NCBI RefSeq assembly: GCF_026745355.1
Contig: NC_079205.1
Coordinates: forward strand, 54,622,025-54,686,024
DNA length: 64,000 nucleotides
Source: Beta vulgaris subsp. vulgaris
Taxonomy: Eukaryota; Streptophyta; Magnoliopsida; Caryophyllales; Amaranthaceae
Direction: 5' to 3'
Shown here: positions 1-11,392 of the stretch, in pieces
Numbering within the stretch: the first letter of the stretch is position 1
Layout of the letters: each line of letters opens with the position of its first letter
Position numbers and translations under genes: made by a program
The notes under the pieces: generated by a model
The model's input: only the letters and a program-made list of their open reading frames with translations
What the model was told of the DNA's origin: nothing
Databases searched by the model: none

Positions 1-515
1 TACGCTTCAAGGCATGCATATGAGCCTCCATAGGCTGATGCATAAAGAGGCAAATCTGCTGAACTGCATAAGAAATATCCGGACGTGTGAAGGTCAGGTA
101 CTGGAGGGCTCCAGCAAGACTCCGATATAGAGAAGGATCCGAGCAGGGAACATTAGAATGAGCATTAAGCTTTGGCTTAGTATCAACCGGAGTAGGAGAG
201 GGCTTACAAGCCGACATGCCTGCTCGCTCAATAATCTCCTCAGCATACTTGCGCTGTGAAAGGAACAAACCACCTGCATGACGGGACACATCAATACCAA
301 GGAAATAACTCAAAGGACCAAGGTCCTTCATAGCAAATTCCGAGCCAAGAAGAGACATAATAGACTGACGGAGAGAAGTAGATGAGGCCGTCAAGATAAT
401 GTCATCCACATATAACAAAAGGTAAGCAGTATCATGACCCCGACGGTAAATGAACAAAGAGTTACTTACTATTCATGAAACCAATCTTGGAAACAAAATC
501 AGCAAACCGTCGATA
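1..515 (-). pseudogene. Copia 1 reverse transcriptase, C-terminal part (to window edge)
   Basis: Translated on the minus strand in shifting frames this region continues the RVT_2 domain. The catalytic YVDD box is seen near 390-430 (AYLLLYVDDIILT), followed by DLGPLSYFLGIDV, SQRKYAEEI and RPDISYAVQQI-like blocks down to position 1. Small frame breaks near 450-515 separate it from the upstream RT half. RNase H would follow beyond the window. Confidence 0.82.
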
Positions 516-1289
516 CTACGCCCGGGGGGCCTGTTTCAGGCCATATAATGATTTCTGGAGAAGGCACACATGATTCGGAAACTGAGGATCTCGGTATCCC
601 ACCGGTTGATGCATATACACAGTCTCATTTAATTCCCCATGAAGAAAAGCGTTTTTGACATCCAACTGATGAAGATCCCAACCTTTAGACAAAGCCAAAC
701 TAAGCACAGTGCGAATCGTCTGAGGCTTAACCACAGGACTGAAAGTCTCCCCACAATCAATACCAACACGCTGAGTCTTCCCATCACCTACAAGACGAGC
801 CTTATACCTCGCAAAAGAACCGTCAGAATTTTCTTTATGAGCAAAAATCCACATAGACCGAATAACATTAGCATCAGAAGGACAGGGCACCAACTCCCAC
901 GTCTTATTTTTAATCAGAGCTTTAAATTCGTCATCCATGGCCAGTTTCCAATTCGGGTCACGAAGAGCCGAAATCGGGTTACGAGGGAGGGGAGACCGAG
1001 GCACATTAGTGTTTAGGTTCAGGATTTTTTTAGGACAAAAAATACCATTTTGGCTGCGAGTGGTGGCCCGGGTAGTGGAAGGGGAAAGGCTGGTTGACCT
1101 AGGTGACTCATGGCTGGGGCTGGGAATATGTGGGCGAGGGGAGGAATGAGCCGGGCTGGTGGAAGGCCCACTAGCCGAAGAAGAGGACCTGCTAGGGGAG
1201 AGGGACTCAGGAGAGCTGCCAAGAGAAGCAGCAGGTGGGCTGGTGGGGGCGCGAAGCCCAGCGACTGTAGGAGAGCCAGAGGAGGACAC
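516..1289 (-). pseudogene. Copia 1 reverse transcriptase, N-terminal part
   Basis: Contains the hinge between integrase and RT (Ser/Pro-rich) and then the RVT_2 reverse transcriptase: [63 protein letters not shown] and [11 protein letters not shown]. The frame ends abruptly after QAPRA, exactly where the family continues with W-x-R/K and the fingers-palm region. This is a frameshift or nonsense break, not a natural end. Confidence 0.88.
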
Positions 1290-1386
1290 GGTGTGACTGG
1301 GCCAGGAGATGGGGGTGGCCCAGTGGGCTGATTTTGGTGTGGAGTAGCGCGAAAATGGGGCTGGGAGCTCGGTAAAGAAGGCAAAG

Positions 1387-2904
1387 CTAATGGGCTAGTG
1401 TGGGGGATCGCAAAAAATCATAAGTATTAGATTGTGGACTATGGAGAGTGGAAAATGGAAATTTATGCTCATCAAAGACAACATGACGACTTATAATAAT
1501 TTTTCGAGATGACAAATCATAACACTTGTAACCCCTGTGATTAGACGGATACCCCAGAAATACACATGGAGTGGAACGAGCCTGCAGCTTATGAATGGTG
1601 GAGGAAGAATGTAGAGGAAAACAAAGACACCCAAAAACCCGTAAATGAGAAAATGATGGCTCTTTTTGGAACAAAATGTGGAGAGGAGTTTTGTAGGCCA
1701 GCTTTTTAGTGGGAAGTATGTTAAGGAGATAGGTAGCCATTTGTAGGGCGTGATGCCAAAAAGATGAAGGAAGAGAAGCATGAGCAAGTAAAGTACGAAC
1801 CATATTATTGATAGTGCGTAATTTACGTTCAGCTTTCCCATTTTGTGATGAAGTATAGGGACAAGAAAACCGAAATGAAAGACCATGAGTCTTACAAAAC
1901 TCCCAAAACTGTGAATTATCAAACTCCCGACCATTATCACATTGTAAAGATTTTATTTCCCGTTCAAATTGAGTGTGAGTGTAATTACGAAATTGTAAGA
2001 ACATGGTATACACTTGAGATTTATTAGCAAGAGGGAAAGTCCAAATAAAATTCGAAAAATCATCCACAATAACCATATAATACCGATGGCCCAGAGAGCT
2101 CAAAACAGGGGAAGTCCACAGATCACAATGAACAATATCAAAAGGCATCACAGTATTATTATTTGAAGCAACAAATGGCAATTTAACATGTTTTCCAAGA
2201 GGACACGAGTAACAAACTGAAGTATCACTAAGTTTATTACAAGCAATCATTTGATGGCGCCTAAGAACATCTAAGGTAGAAGCACCAGGATGGCCCAGCC
2301 GAGCATGCCACAGAGACGGTGCTAGAGCTGCAAAACTAGACTCAGGATGGACAGGGGGTTGGAAGGCAGAGGTGATAGGATATAAGGCCCCCGTACTCTC
2401 ACATCTCAGGATTGGACTCCCCGTCTGAAAATCCTTCACAGAAAACCCAAAAGGATCAAATTCCGCAGTCACAGAATTGTCAGTAGTAAACTTACGAACA
2501 GAAATCAGGTTTTTAATCAATTTAGGTGCATGAAAGACATTTTTGAGGGTCAATGATGGGTGAGTAGTGTTTAATTTCGAGTCACCATAACCACGAATTG
2601 GAATACTATGGCCATTTCCAACTACAATACCATCATTTTTGCTCAAATTAAAATAAGACGTGAAAGTACCTGGGGATGATGTCATATGAGATGTAGCTCC
2701 TGTGTCCATGTACCAATTTGGGTCCGGAGGAGAAATACCCATAGTGTGCATGGTTGTCTCAATGTCAGTAGGTGAAAATTGCTGATTTTCGGCTGCTGCA
2801 TAAGCCTGCGGACGAGGGCCCAGGAGGCTGGTTGGGGAGGCAGGAACCCTGGGCAGATTATTGGGCCTGGCCCAACCGGCAGATGGATAGGGACAAGGAG
2901 GCAT
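1387..2904 (-). pseudogene. Copia 1 protease-integrase segment
   Basis: 505-residue open stretch of pol. An aspartic protease site is seen as NWYMDTGATSHM. It is followed by a GAG-pre-integrase block (LWHARLGHPGASTL, with H-H-C-C spacing ending CYSCPLGKHVKLPF). The integrase catalytic core has its first Asp in DIVHCDLW, second Asp in LQCDNGREFD and Glu in QNGKAERKLR. All three DDE residues are visible. The frame stops after the integrase C-terminal part (CVFLGYPSNHRGYKCYDL), before RT. An active element would use these domains to cut the polyprotein and insert the cDNA copy. Confidence 0.9.
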
Positions 2905-3077
2905 GGGCCAGCCCCATGGCCACCCACCCCACGTAGGATATGAGGAGAGCTGCTGCTGCTGGGCAGACCGTGGAGAAGCCCACGGGTACTGCTGCTGGTG
3001 TTGCGGTTGGCGGTTGCCGCCGGAATGCTGTCGACCTTGTCTACCGCCGGCGCCACCGCCACCACCCGCTAGACCAC

Positions 3078-3752
3078 CTAATATCGCCCCTTTTGAGAGG
3101 AGCGATTTTTGCCTTTGTGACCCCCAGGAGAGCCACGATTCTGAGGTGGAGAAGAAGAACAGGAATCGGCCACCATAGCCGACGTGGTGGAGGTGCCAAG
3201 AGCAGCCTTTTTCGCTAACCCGGCTTCTTCAAGGACAAGCATCGATCGTGCTTGATAAAAAGGTGGTAATGGGTCACTTTGGCGGAGAAGAGTGCCAACA
3301 CCGCTATACGCATCCGTTAAACCAGCCACCATATGCAAAACGAGCCGATTATTAGTCACCGGAGCCCCTACGCTTTTGAGTTGATCAGCCAACAACTTTA
3401 AACGCTGACAATAAGAAGAAACATTGGTAAAGTCCTCCATTGATGTATTCGAAAACTCCTGTTCAAGGGTGACAGCCCTTGAATGTTTATTATCTTGAAA
3501 GATGTCACGAAGGCGTTCCCATGCCGCCTGAGCCGTGGAGTCGGGCTCTAGAATTGTATGAAGAAGGTCATCAGAAATCGTGGCATAAATCCACTTCAAG
3601 ACTATTGCATCAACAGTCGACCATTCTTCTTTCTCGGCATCCGTACTCGTACCTGGAACCGTAGTGGAGGGAATGATGTGGTGAATCACACGGTTGGATC
3701 GTGCATGAATCTTGAATAACTCCGCCCACGTGGAGTAATGCACGTTTTCCAT
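3078..3752 (-). pseudogene. Copia 1 gag (capsid-like) fragment
   Basis: Encodes about 224 residues of a plant Copia gag (UBN2/retrotransposon gag family). It begins [19 protein letters not shown], the usual N-terminal 'substrate' block, followed by the helical core containing [14 protein letters not shown] and [17 protein letters not shown]. The C-terminal part ([20 protein letters not shown]) is the basic linker before the zinc knuckle. The frame stops here and the rest of gag lies in other frames around 2900-3070, so gag and pol are no longer joined. The start used is the methionine just upstream of the conserved gag block. It would form the virus-like particle core in an active element. 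Confidence 0.85.
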
Positions 3753-3963
3753 GTCCAGTATAATTGGGATGCTGTGTTTGATGTTAGAGTGATGGAGAGA
3801 AGAGAAGGAAGAAGAAGAAGTAGAAGAGAGAGAGAGGAAGAAGATTTGCCGTCAGGCATGGTGGCGCGTGCAACAGGCAGAGGCGCGTGCCGCGGATGAG
3901 ATGTGGGCTAGGTGACGGCACAGAGCTAGGGCAAGGCGGAAAGAGGATCAAGAAACCCTAGAA

Positions 3964-3975
3964 AATCTGATACCA
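3964..3975 (-). promoter_or_regulatory. Copia 1 primer-binding site (initiator tRNA-Met)
   Basis: The minus strand reads TGGTATCAGA immediately after an LTR end (...TTCTTCA). This is the standard complement of the 3' end of initiator tRNA-Met used by plant Copia elements to prime minus-strand DNA. Confidence 0.85.
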
Positions 3976-4413
3976 TGAAGAAATATATTCCTCCGTTAAT
4001 CAAATATACAAGAGAAGGTTATATACTAACTATACAAGTCAAGTCAAAGATTACTTCCTAATTACAAGGAACTAAATATATACACCTTGATAAACTATGT
4101 AATTAAATGTGCATATATTTTAATTAGTATAGTTTGTTAAGATTAGGAAGGTGTATATATTTAGTTCCTTGTTATTAGGAAGTAATCTTTGACTTGAATT
4201 GTATAGTTAGTATATAACCTTCTCTTGTATATTTGATTAATGGAGGAATATATTTCTTCATTAATCAAATATACAAGAGAAGGTTATATACTAACTATAC
4301 AACTCAAGTCAAAGATTACTTCCTAATTACAAGGAACTAAATATATACACCTTCCGAATCTTAACAAACTATACTAATTAAAATATATTCATATTTAATT
4401 ACATAGTTTATCA
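3976..4413. repeat. Rearranged Copia 1 5' LTR: direct-inverted-direct copies
   Basis: One 173-bp LTR-like sequence occurs three times in a row: a partial copy at 3976-4087, a full copy in the opposite orientation at 4088-4260, and a copy missing about its first 20 bases at 4261-4413. The inverted full copy starts TGATAAAC and ends TTCTTCA on the plus strand. A normal single LTR would be about 173 bp. The extra inverted copy makes a stem of about 110 bp. Confidence 0.75.
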
Positions 4414-4805
4414 CTCCTAAATGGAAAAATACCCCAATTTTAAAAACTAAAGAAAAAGAGGGAGTTACCAGCTAAGTTGTTTGATCACGAGTACTTTTCT
4501 TTTTTCTTCATGAATTTCAAACTACTTCATTAGTGAAAGAGTCATATGATATTATGATAACGTATTTGATCAAATAAAATTTAAATTGACAAAATCATGA
4601 TCGTTGTAGATGAGATTTGACTTATATTCTGCATATTCACTTTTACATCATTGTTTGATGATGCAACTTTTCATAAGGGGATCTTTCAATCTGTTATACA
4701 GAACTAACTGATGCAATTCGTTCTAAGCGTATAATGGATATTTTTTTTTATAATTATAATTGATATTTGCTATGACAATGCATAAATTTTCATCAATAAA
4801 TCAAA
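4414..4805. other. AT-rich intergenic sequence
   Basis: No coding or repeat structure recognised. It is the flank between two Copia insertions and ends with the target duplication ttttc of Copia 2. Confidence 0.5.
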
Positions 4806-4810
4806 TTTTC

Positions 4811-5107
4811 TGAAGAACTTGAATAAGTTCAGAGAAGTTTAGAAGAGAGAGAAAGTTTAGAGAGAACTTAGGAGTAGTTTCTCATTGATTGATTGACTGA
4901 ATGAATAACTTCCCAGAAGGAGGAAGATATCTATTTATAGTTATAGCACTAGGATAGAAAGAAGAGATGTAATAAATTACTAATGTGTAACAACTTTACA
5001 ACAAACTTATAACAAACTGTAACTAACTATTATAAGAAGCGTGCTGAAGAAGCTTGAGCTAGATGAACTAAGCAGGTGGATGTAGAGAAGAACCAGTAGG
5101 TCCAATA
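4811..5107 (-). repeat. Copia 2 3' LTR
   Basis: 297 bp. On the minus strand it begins TATTGGACC (a TG to TA change at the expected TG) and ends GTTCTTCA. It differs from the 5' LTR by A/G near 4974 and C/T near 5061. Confidence 0.95.
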
Positions 5108-5415
5108 CCCCCCCTCAAGTTGGGAGGCGTAGGAAACAAACCCAACTTGGAAAGAAGCTTGTTAAACTGAGGTGATGACATAGATTTAGTAAGCACATCA
5201 GCTAGCTGGGAATGAGTTGGCTGATAGGAAAGTTGTAAGAGCCCCTCTAGAACCTTCTCCCTAGTGAAGTGACAATCAATTTCAGTGTGTTTCGTTCGCT
5301 CATGGAACACAGGATTACAAGCTATGTGCAAAGCACTTTGATTATCACAAAACAAAGTCACTGGTTGTGGTTGAGAGACACCAAGTTCTTGCAATAAACG
5401 AACAGTCCAAGCCAC
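5068..5415 (-). pseudogene. Copia 2 RNase H C-terminal part
   Basis: 115 residues that continue the Copia RNase H after a frameshift near 5420: AWTVRLLQELGV, VTLFCDNQSALHIACNPVFHERTKHTEIDCHF and QLADVLTKS. The catalytic Asp residues in CDNQSA and ADVLTK are present. The end of the frame runs through the polypurine tract into the 3' LTR. Confidence 0.88.
5108..5121 (-). promoter_or_regulatory. Copia 2 polypurine tract
   Basis: The minus strand reads CTTGAGGGGGGG directly before the 3' LTR. It is the plus-strand DNA primer site of LTR retrotransposons. Confidence 0.85.
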
Positions 5416-7489
5416 TTTTGAAGCTGCTGAATGCTTCAGAGGAAGACTTACTCACTGTACTTTGTTTCTTGGAACGCCAAGAAATAGGAGATTTGCCAAG
5501 TAATAACAAGTACCCAGTGACTGACTTTCTGGAGTCAGGGCAGGAGGCCCAATCAGAGTCTGAAAAAGCTTGCAAAATAAGCTTGCCATGGCCTTGAACA
5601 AGAATACCTTGACCAAGAGTATGTTGGAGGTATCTAAGAGTGTGCTGAAGAGCAAAAAGATGAGAAGAGCGAGGGCAATGCATGAATTGGCTTAAACTTT
5701 GGACAGCAAATGACAAATCAGGTCGTGTGTGAGTAAGAAAGTTAAGTTTGCCCACAAGAGACCTATAGAATTCAGGATTAGGAAGTAAGTCACCCTCTTC
5801 AGCTTGAAGTTTGACATTAACTGGGAGAGGAGTGTAAGCCCTTTTTGACAAATCAAGGCTGCAATCAGCAAGGAGTTCTTTAGAAAACTTTTGCTGGCTC
5901 ATTAAAACACCTTCAGGAGGATAAGCAACTTCTATTCCCAAGAAGTAATGTAGAATGCCTAAATCTTTGATGCTAAAAGTTTGATGAAGATGTTGCTTGA
6001 GGGAATTAATAGTGTGAACATTAGTCCCTGTGAGGACTATATCATCTACATTGACTGCAGCCATAGTGATGTCAGAGTCTGCCCTTTTAATAAACAAATT
6101 GTAGTCATTTTTGGATTGTAGAAAACCTTGTGCTGTGAGATCTTCCACCAACCTAGCATACCACTGCCTAGAAGCTTGCTTCAAGCCATAAAGTGACTTA
6201 TTAAGCTTGCAGACTTTGTTGTGAGGGTTGGGAAAACCAAGAGGAACCTTCATGTAGACTTCTTCTTTGAGATCCCCATGCAAAAATGCATTATTGACAT
6301 CTAATTGATAAACGGGCCATTTATTGTAGGAAGCAATAGCAAGTATGCATCTGATTGTGGGCATTTTAACTACAGGAGAAAAAGTATCCTCATAGTCAAT
6401 ACCATACTTTTGATTAAAGCCTTTAGCAACCAATCTTGCCTTGCATCTGTCCAAAGTACCATCTGCCTTCAACTTGACCTTATACACCCATTTATTACCA
6501 ATTGGCTTCTTCCCAGATGGAAGATCAACAAGATCCCATGTGTTATTGGTAACAAGAGCCTGTATTTCTTTGTTCATAGCTTCAATCCACTCAGGTTTGG
6601 ATGAAGCTTCTGTGTAGTTAGAAGGTTCTTGGAGAGTTTCAGAAGATGTCGCTAAAAAGGTTTTATAAGAAGAAGGGAAGGAAGAAAAAGATACTAGATT
6701 ACACCAGTGGTTAGTAATAGCTGCTGAAGAAGTATTGCAATAATACTGACTGAGATATGCAGGAGGTTTATGAAGTCTAGTAGACTGTCTAAGAGGAGGA
6801 GAAGATGAATCAGGTTGAGAAAAGGTGATGAGATCAACAAGAGCTTGAGTTTCTGTGGGATCAGGTGAGGTATGTAGAGAAGCTGATGGTGAGGTAGAAT
6901 CAGAGGAAGAAGGAGGTGAAAGAGAAGAGTCTGGAGATGGAATAATAGTGGGAGAAGGTGGAGAGTGATTGGCAGGTTGCAGTAGTGGTGTAGAAGAAGA
7001 AATAGGAAAATTATCATCAAAACAATCATAAGTAGCAGATGGAGTAAAAATAGGATCAGGGACTGAAATAGCATTAGACAAAATATGAAAAGGAAAGTGC
7101 CTTTCATAAAATGTGACATCTCTTGTAACAAGAATTTTGTGGGAAATCATGTCTAATACCTTATAGCCTTTCTGAGTCACTGAATACCCAAGAAATACAG
7201 CAGGGTGTGCCCTGGGGTCAAATTTTGATCTGTGAACTTTGGAAGTAGAGATGAAGCAAAGACAACCAAAGGTCCTTAAATGATCAAGAGATGGTTTATT
7301 GTGATACAACTTTTCATAGGGAGAGGTGTGATGAATGCTGGATAAAGACATTCTGTTGATAAGATAAGCAGAACACAGTATACTCTCTCCCCAAAACTGA
7401 TCTGGTACTTTGGAATGAAGAAAGATAGCCCTAACAGTCTCCAATAAATGTCGACTCCACCACACCATTCTGTTGTGGTGTGTATGCAC
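5345..7489 (-). pseudogene. Copia 2 integrase C-terminus, reverse transcriptase and start of RNase H
   Basis: 714 residues. It starts inside the integrase (RHLLETVRAIFLHSKVPDQF, AVFLGYSVTQKGYKVLDM), passes a Ser/Pro-rich hinge, then the RVT_2 domain: WIEAMNKEIQALVTNNTWDL, KARLVAKGFNQKYGIDYEDT, YQLDVNNAFLHGDL and [13 protein letters not shown]. The catalytic box reads VNVDDIVLTG; the family has YVDD, so the Tyr is replaced by Asn while both Asp remain. RNase H starts with FSDSDWASCPDSRKS and then breaks at SSSEAFSSF, where SSSEAEYR is expected. Confidence 0.9.
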
Positions 7490-8141
7490 AACTAGTTTGA
7501 TGGTGAATACCCCTATGAAGAAACAATGCTTTCATATCTCCTTCAATCAGCTCTTTTGCATTATCAGAACGTACAGAAAGAACTTTAGCATCAAATTGAG
7601 TATGCACATAGTTAAGAAAATTATTCATAATAGGCACATCATCTGTTCGAAACTTCAACAAATGAATCCAAGTAAACCTTGTAAAATCATCTACAATAGT
7701 GATGAATTGAGTACAACCTGAAAGAGTTTTGACCTTGTAGGGCCCCCATACATCAATATGCACCAAATCAAAAGCCTTATTTGACTTAGTAGAACTAGTA
7801 GGAAAAGGTTTCCTAGTTTGTCTGGCAGCAGGACAAACTGTACAAATGAACTCTTTAGAACAAGACTTTATGTCACAAGAAGGAACCAGTTGAGCTAGAT
7901 GATCAAAAGGAAGATGTCCAAGACGTAGATGCCACAGCTTGGCATTATCAACAGCAGCAAAACAGTGCTTATCAGCATCAGCAGTAGGAGAAGAGTCAAC
8001 CTGAACATGAGTGGCAGCAACATTGTACAACCCAGCATGCAATTTACCAAGAAGCATTGATTGCCCTTTCTGAGAAGGGTCCTGAGGGGTCACATACATG
8101 TACCATGAGTAAATGAAATGTGACAATGCAAGTCCTGACAT
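7431..8141 (-). pseudogene. Copia 2 integrase N-terminal and catalytic part
   Basis: GAG-pre-integrase and integrase. The zinc-binding part reads LWHLRLGHLPFDHL...CTVCPAARQTRKPF. In the core, the first Asp is in FDLVHIDVWGPYK and the second in VRSDNAKEL. The final Glu region reads PQQNGVVESTF, where the family has VVERKH; the frame breaks exactly here and the remainder is in the 7489-5345 frame. It overlaps the upstream gag-protease frame by about 50 bases because of the frameshift. Confidence 0.88.
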
Positions 8142-9526
8142 AACTTGTGGATGGAAATAAGATTAAACTGAAATTCTGGAACATGAAGCACAATCTGTAA
8201 CACAATGTCAGGGCTGAGAATAACAGACCCAATGTGTTGTATGGGGACATGTGTTCCATTTGGAATTGTAATAGTATGTTGAGGACCACTTACAGCACTA
8301 TATGAATGAAACCAAGAAATATTATTGCATATATGATCAGATGCACCACTGTCTAATAACCATTGTGTATTAAGACAGGAAAGATAGCAATGTTTACCTA
8401 CCATTAGAGCATGGCCAGATGTAATGTTGTCTTCAGAAGAAGGAGGATCAGGATTGTTTGATGAAGGATTCATGGTTTGATTATTAAGCAAAGTCAACAA
8501 ATGTTTATATTGCTCCACAGATATAGCATCAGTCTTAGTATCAGAAGACATATTGTCAGTCTGAAAAGGAGTATTGTGTACTGCAGCTGCAAATTTCTTC
8601 TCCTTGGGCTTGTATCCTGATGGAAATCCATGGATTCTAAAACACCTTTCAATACTATGTCCAGGTATTTTGTAGTGTGTGCAGTAATAATGTGAGCCAG
8701 GTCGCTTACTGCCAGCAAGTAAAGGTTTGCCTGAAGAATAAGGATGAGAGGATGATTTGTATTTGGTGTTTCTGTCAGCAACAAAAGCTAAGGACTCTGT
8801 ATTGGCAGTAAGCTTAGTGAGCTCTTTGTGTCTTTCTTCCTGAGCAAAAATTCGGTAAGCTTGAGTTACTTTAGGTAAAGGATGTGTCATTAAAATGTTT
8901 CCCCTGACAGTGGAGAAGGTTTCATTCAACTTCATCATGAACTGAATCAGTTTTGATTCTTGATCTCTAGTAAGGATTTTTTGTGTCAAGTTACATGTAC
9001 ATTTGTTACATGTACAATATGGAAGAGGATTATTGTCATGCATTTCATCCCAAAGAGTTTTTAGAGTAGTGTAAAACTCAGAGACAGTCATTGAACCTTG
9101 TGTAAGCTCTGCCATCTTTTTTTCAAGAGAAAACACTTGAGTCATGGATGATTGACCAAAGCGTTCTTCAAGATCCTTCCATACTTCAGATGCAGAAATG
9201 AAGTATAGAATGCTTTTCTTGATAGTATTATCAAGGTTAGCATGTATCCAGGATAGAACTAGATTGTTACAACGCTCCCAAGCTACATATTCATCAGATC
9301 CAGATATAGGAATATCAAATTTGTCATCGATAAACCTCAATTTGTTTTTAGTCGATAACATGATCATCATTGATCGTTTCCAATCGTTGTAACTAGTTCC
9401 ATTGAATTTAACAGTGACAACTTGATTTACATTTGTATCAGAGGGATGAATATAAAAGATGCTAGTAGGATCCTGATTAGGAGGTAAGGATGAAGAATTT
9501 GTATTTGATTTCGGTGATTCAGTCAT
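8090..9526 (-). pseudogene. Copia 2 gag-protease
   Basis: 478 residues from the first ATG after the PBS. The N-terminus has the Copia gag block FNGTSYNDWKRSMMIMLSTK, then the UBN2 helical core (EVWKDLEERFGQ, VSEFYTTLKTLWDEM, LIQFMMKLNETFSTVRGNIL). A zinc-knuckle-like segment reads YYCTHYKIPGHSIERCF; the second Cys of the usual CxxC is Tyr, so the knuckle may be damaged. The aspartic protease site is QWLLDSGASDHIC. The frame breaks near 8100, just before the GAG-pre-integrase domain, so the polyprotein is cut. Confidence 0.9.
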
Positions 9527-9860
9527 TATGAAGACATGATAACTTTGATTTCAAGAAATGCAGAAAAAATTGAAGAAGTATAAATTCAGATGAGAAGAAA
9601 AGGAACTCAGAATTTTGAAGAAATGTTAAAATCTAATCAAGATCAATCAGATGAAACAAAGAAATTTTCAGAATCAGAAAGATTAACCTCAATTTTGCAT
9701 AAAGGATCTCAGCTTAGTGAGAAATAGTTCAGGATGATGATATTCAGCTTTGTGCGGAAGCGATAAATCCAGAATTCTTCAGAGAAAATATTATCTGATA
9801 TTTGCAATGATTGCACAGCAGATTTTCAGAGAAATTTGAGCCAGGAATTCTCTAATTCCT

Positions 9861-9872
9861 GCTCTGATACCA
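9861..9872 (-). promoter_or_regulatory. Copia 2 primer-binding site (initiator tRNA-Met)
   Basis: The minus strand reads TGGTATCAGAGC right after the 5' LTR, the canonical plant Copia primer site. Confidence 0.92.
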
Positions 9873-10169
9873 TGAAGAACTTGAATAAGTTCAGAGAAGT
9901 TTAGAAGAGAGAGAAAGTTTAGAGAGAACTTAGGAGTAGTTTCTCATTGATTGATTGACTGAATGAATAACTTCCCAGAAGGAGGAAGATATCTATTTAT
10001 AGTTATAGCACTAGGATAGAAAGAAAAGATGTAATAAATTACTAATGTGTAACAACTTTACAACAAACTTATAACAAACTGTAACTAACTATTATAAGAA
10101 GCGTGCTGAAGAAGCTTGAGTTAGATGAACTAAGCAGGTGGATGTAGAGAAGAACCAGTAGGTCCAATA
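9873..10169 (-). repeat. Copia 2 5' LTR
   Basis: 297 bp and nearly identical to 4811-5107. It is immediately followed on the minus strand by the primer-binding site. It would contain the element's promoter. Confidence 0.95.
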
Positions 10170-10429
10170 TTTTCTTGCAAAATTGAAAAAATATCCTCAA
10201 ACTTTCATGTATAAAAAGACATATTGCAATATATGGGTGGAATTAACCTAATAACTGGGTGGAAAAATTCTTCAATATAGAGAGAATCTATGGTGAACAT
10301 GAAACAGAAAGGTAGACCAAAAGGCTGGTGTAATCTCTAGGTTAACAAAGAAAATTAGGATTTTGATGGAGGAAGAGAGAAAAGGAGTGTTTGACAAATA
10401 TCTTAAATTACCTCCTTATATTGTTTAAC

Positions 10430-11380
10430 AAATAACTAACTGGAGGCTTAGGTATCACGGATATCAAGGTGTGGAATAGAGCAGCTGTGGGGAGATATGT
10501 CTGGGCAATTGCAGCTAAGAAAGACAATTTGTGGATTAAGTGGGTAAATGAGTTGTATATGAAGGAGGGGGATTGGTGGGGGTATAAACCCCCAAAAGGG
10601 TGTTGCTGGTATTGGAAATAATTTGTGAGATTAAGGAAGAGCTTAAGGGCATGATGTCTCTGAATCAAATCATGCAGATGGGTGATTATTCTGTAAAGAA
10701 AATTGTGCAGTTGTATACAGGGAATTTGGAGCGTGTCAACTGGGATAAGTATGTTTGGAATAGACGCACCATTCCCAAACATAGGTTTTTTGTGTGGCTT
10801 ACAATGCACAATAGATTACAGACTACTAGTAGATTACATAGAATGGGGATATCTACCAATGCCAATTGTCTGATTTGTGATGTTGCTGTGGAAACTCAAG
10901 AATACCTTATGTTTGAGTGCAAATTCAGTCTGTTGTGTTTAGCTCTATAAGGAGATATTGTGGGCTACCTAATAACCACACTACAGTTAATGCTACATTG
11001 TGTTGGATAACTAGAAGCATGAAGAACAAATTCCAGAAGCATGTTTTATATGCCATTGCTGGTGCAATGATCTATCACATCTGGTGCACTAGAAATGATG
11101 TGTTTTGGAATCATAGAGTAGTTGCTATTCATAATATTGTAAATCATATTCAAAAGGATGTTATAGGAAGAATGTATAGGGTGATGCCTAAGAAAACTGA
11201 TATAGGTGGTAAAGGGTGGCTAAGGAATTTAGCAAACCAAGTTTGTATCTAATTGTGTTTTCGCTCTTCTAGGGTTTTGGGGTCCAACCTAGTTGGTTCG
11301 TCTTTCCGTAGATGTGCTCGTGGTTGTAAATTTGAGCTTGAAATGAATTATTTTACTTAGCAAAAAAAAAAAAGTAACTA
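10430..11380 (+). mobile_element. 5'-truncated LINE fragment (zf-RVT region)
   Basis: Plus-strand pieces of a plant LINE. GGLGITDIKVWNRAAVGR-like text lies near 10440-10500. A reverse-transcriptase zinc-binding domain lies at 10700-10950 (WNRRTIPKHRFFVWLTMHNRL, then C-L-I-C and C residues). A short tail of family-like sequence runs to about 11250. It ends in A-rich stretches at about 11361-11392. Frame breaks are present. No target duplication could be fixed. Confidence 0.75.
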
Positions 11381-11392
11381 AAATACAAAAAA

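Larger units (their letters stand above)
1..3975 (-). mobile_element. Copia LTR retrotransposon 1, internal region (3' end beyond window)
   Basis: Minus-strand Ty1/copia element. Reading from 3975 down to 1 it gives primer-binding site, gag, protease, integrase and reverse transcriptase, the Copia order (integrase before RT). The coding sequence is broken by several frameshifts and stops, near 2900-3078, 1290-1387 and 500-520, so this copy cannot make a complete polyprotein. The RNase H end and 3' LTR lie left of the window. Its 5' LTR side (3976-4413) is rearranged. Confidence 0.93.
4811..10169 (-). mobile_element. Copia LTR retrotransposon 2, complete, young, frameshifted
   Basis: Full-length minus-strand Copia element of 5359 bp. 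LTRs are 4811-5107 and 9873-10169, with a 5-bp target duplication ttttc at 4806-4810 and 10170-10174. Order on the minus strand is LTR, PBS, gag-protease, integrase, RT, RNase H, polypurine tract, LTR. The two 297-bp LTRs differ at only two sites by my reading, both transitions, so insertion is recent. Despite this the coding region has three frame breaks (about 8100, 7440, 5420), so this copy would need helper proteins to move. Confidence 0.96.

Noticed and set aside
3976..4262. MITE or foldback element because of the long palindrome
   Set aside because: The arms are LTR copies directly attached to a Copia primer-binding site, so a rearranged LTR explains it better.
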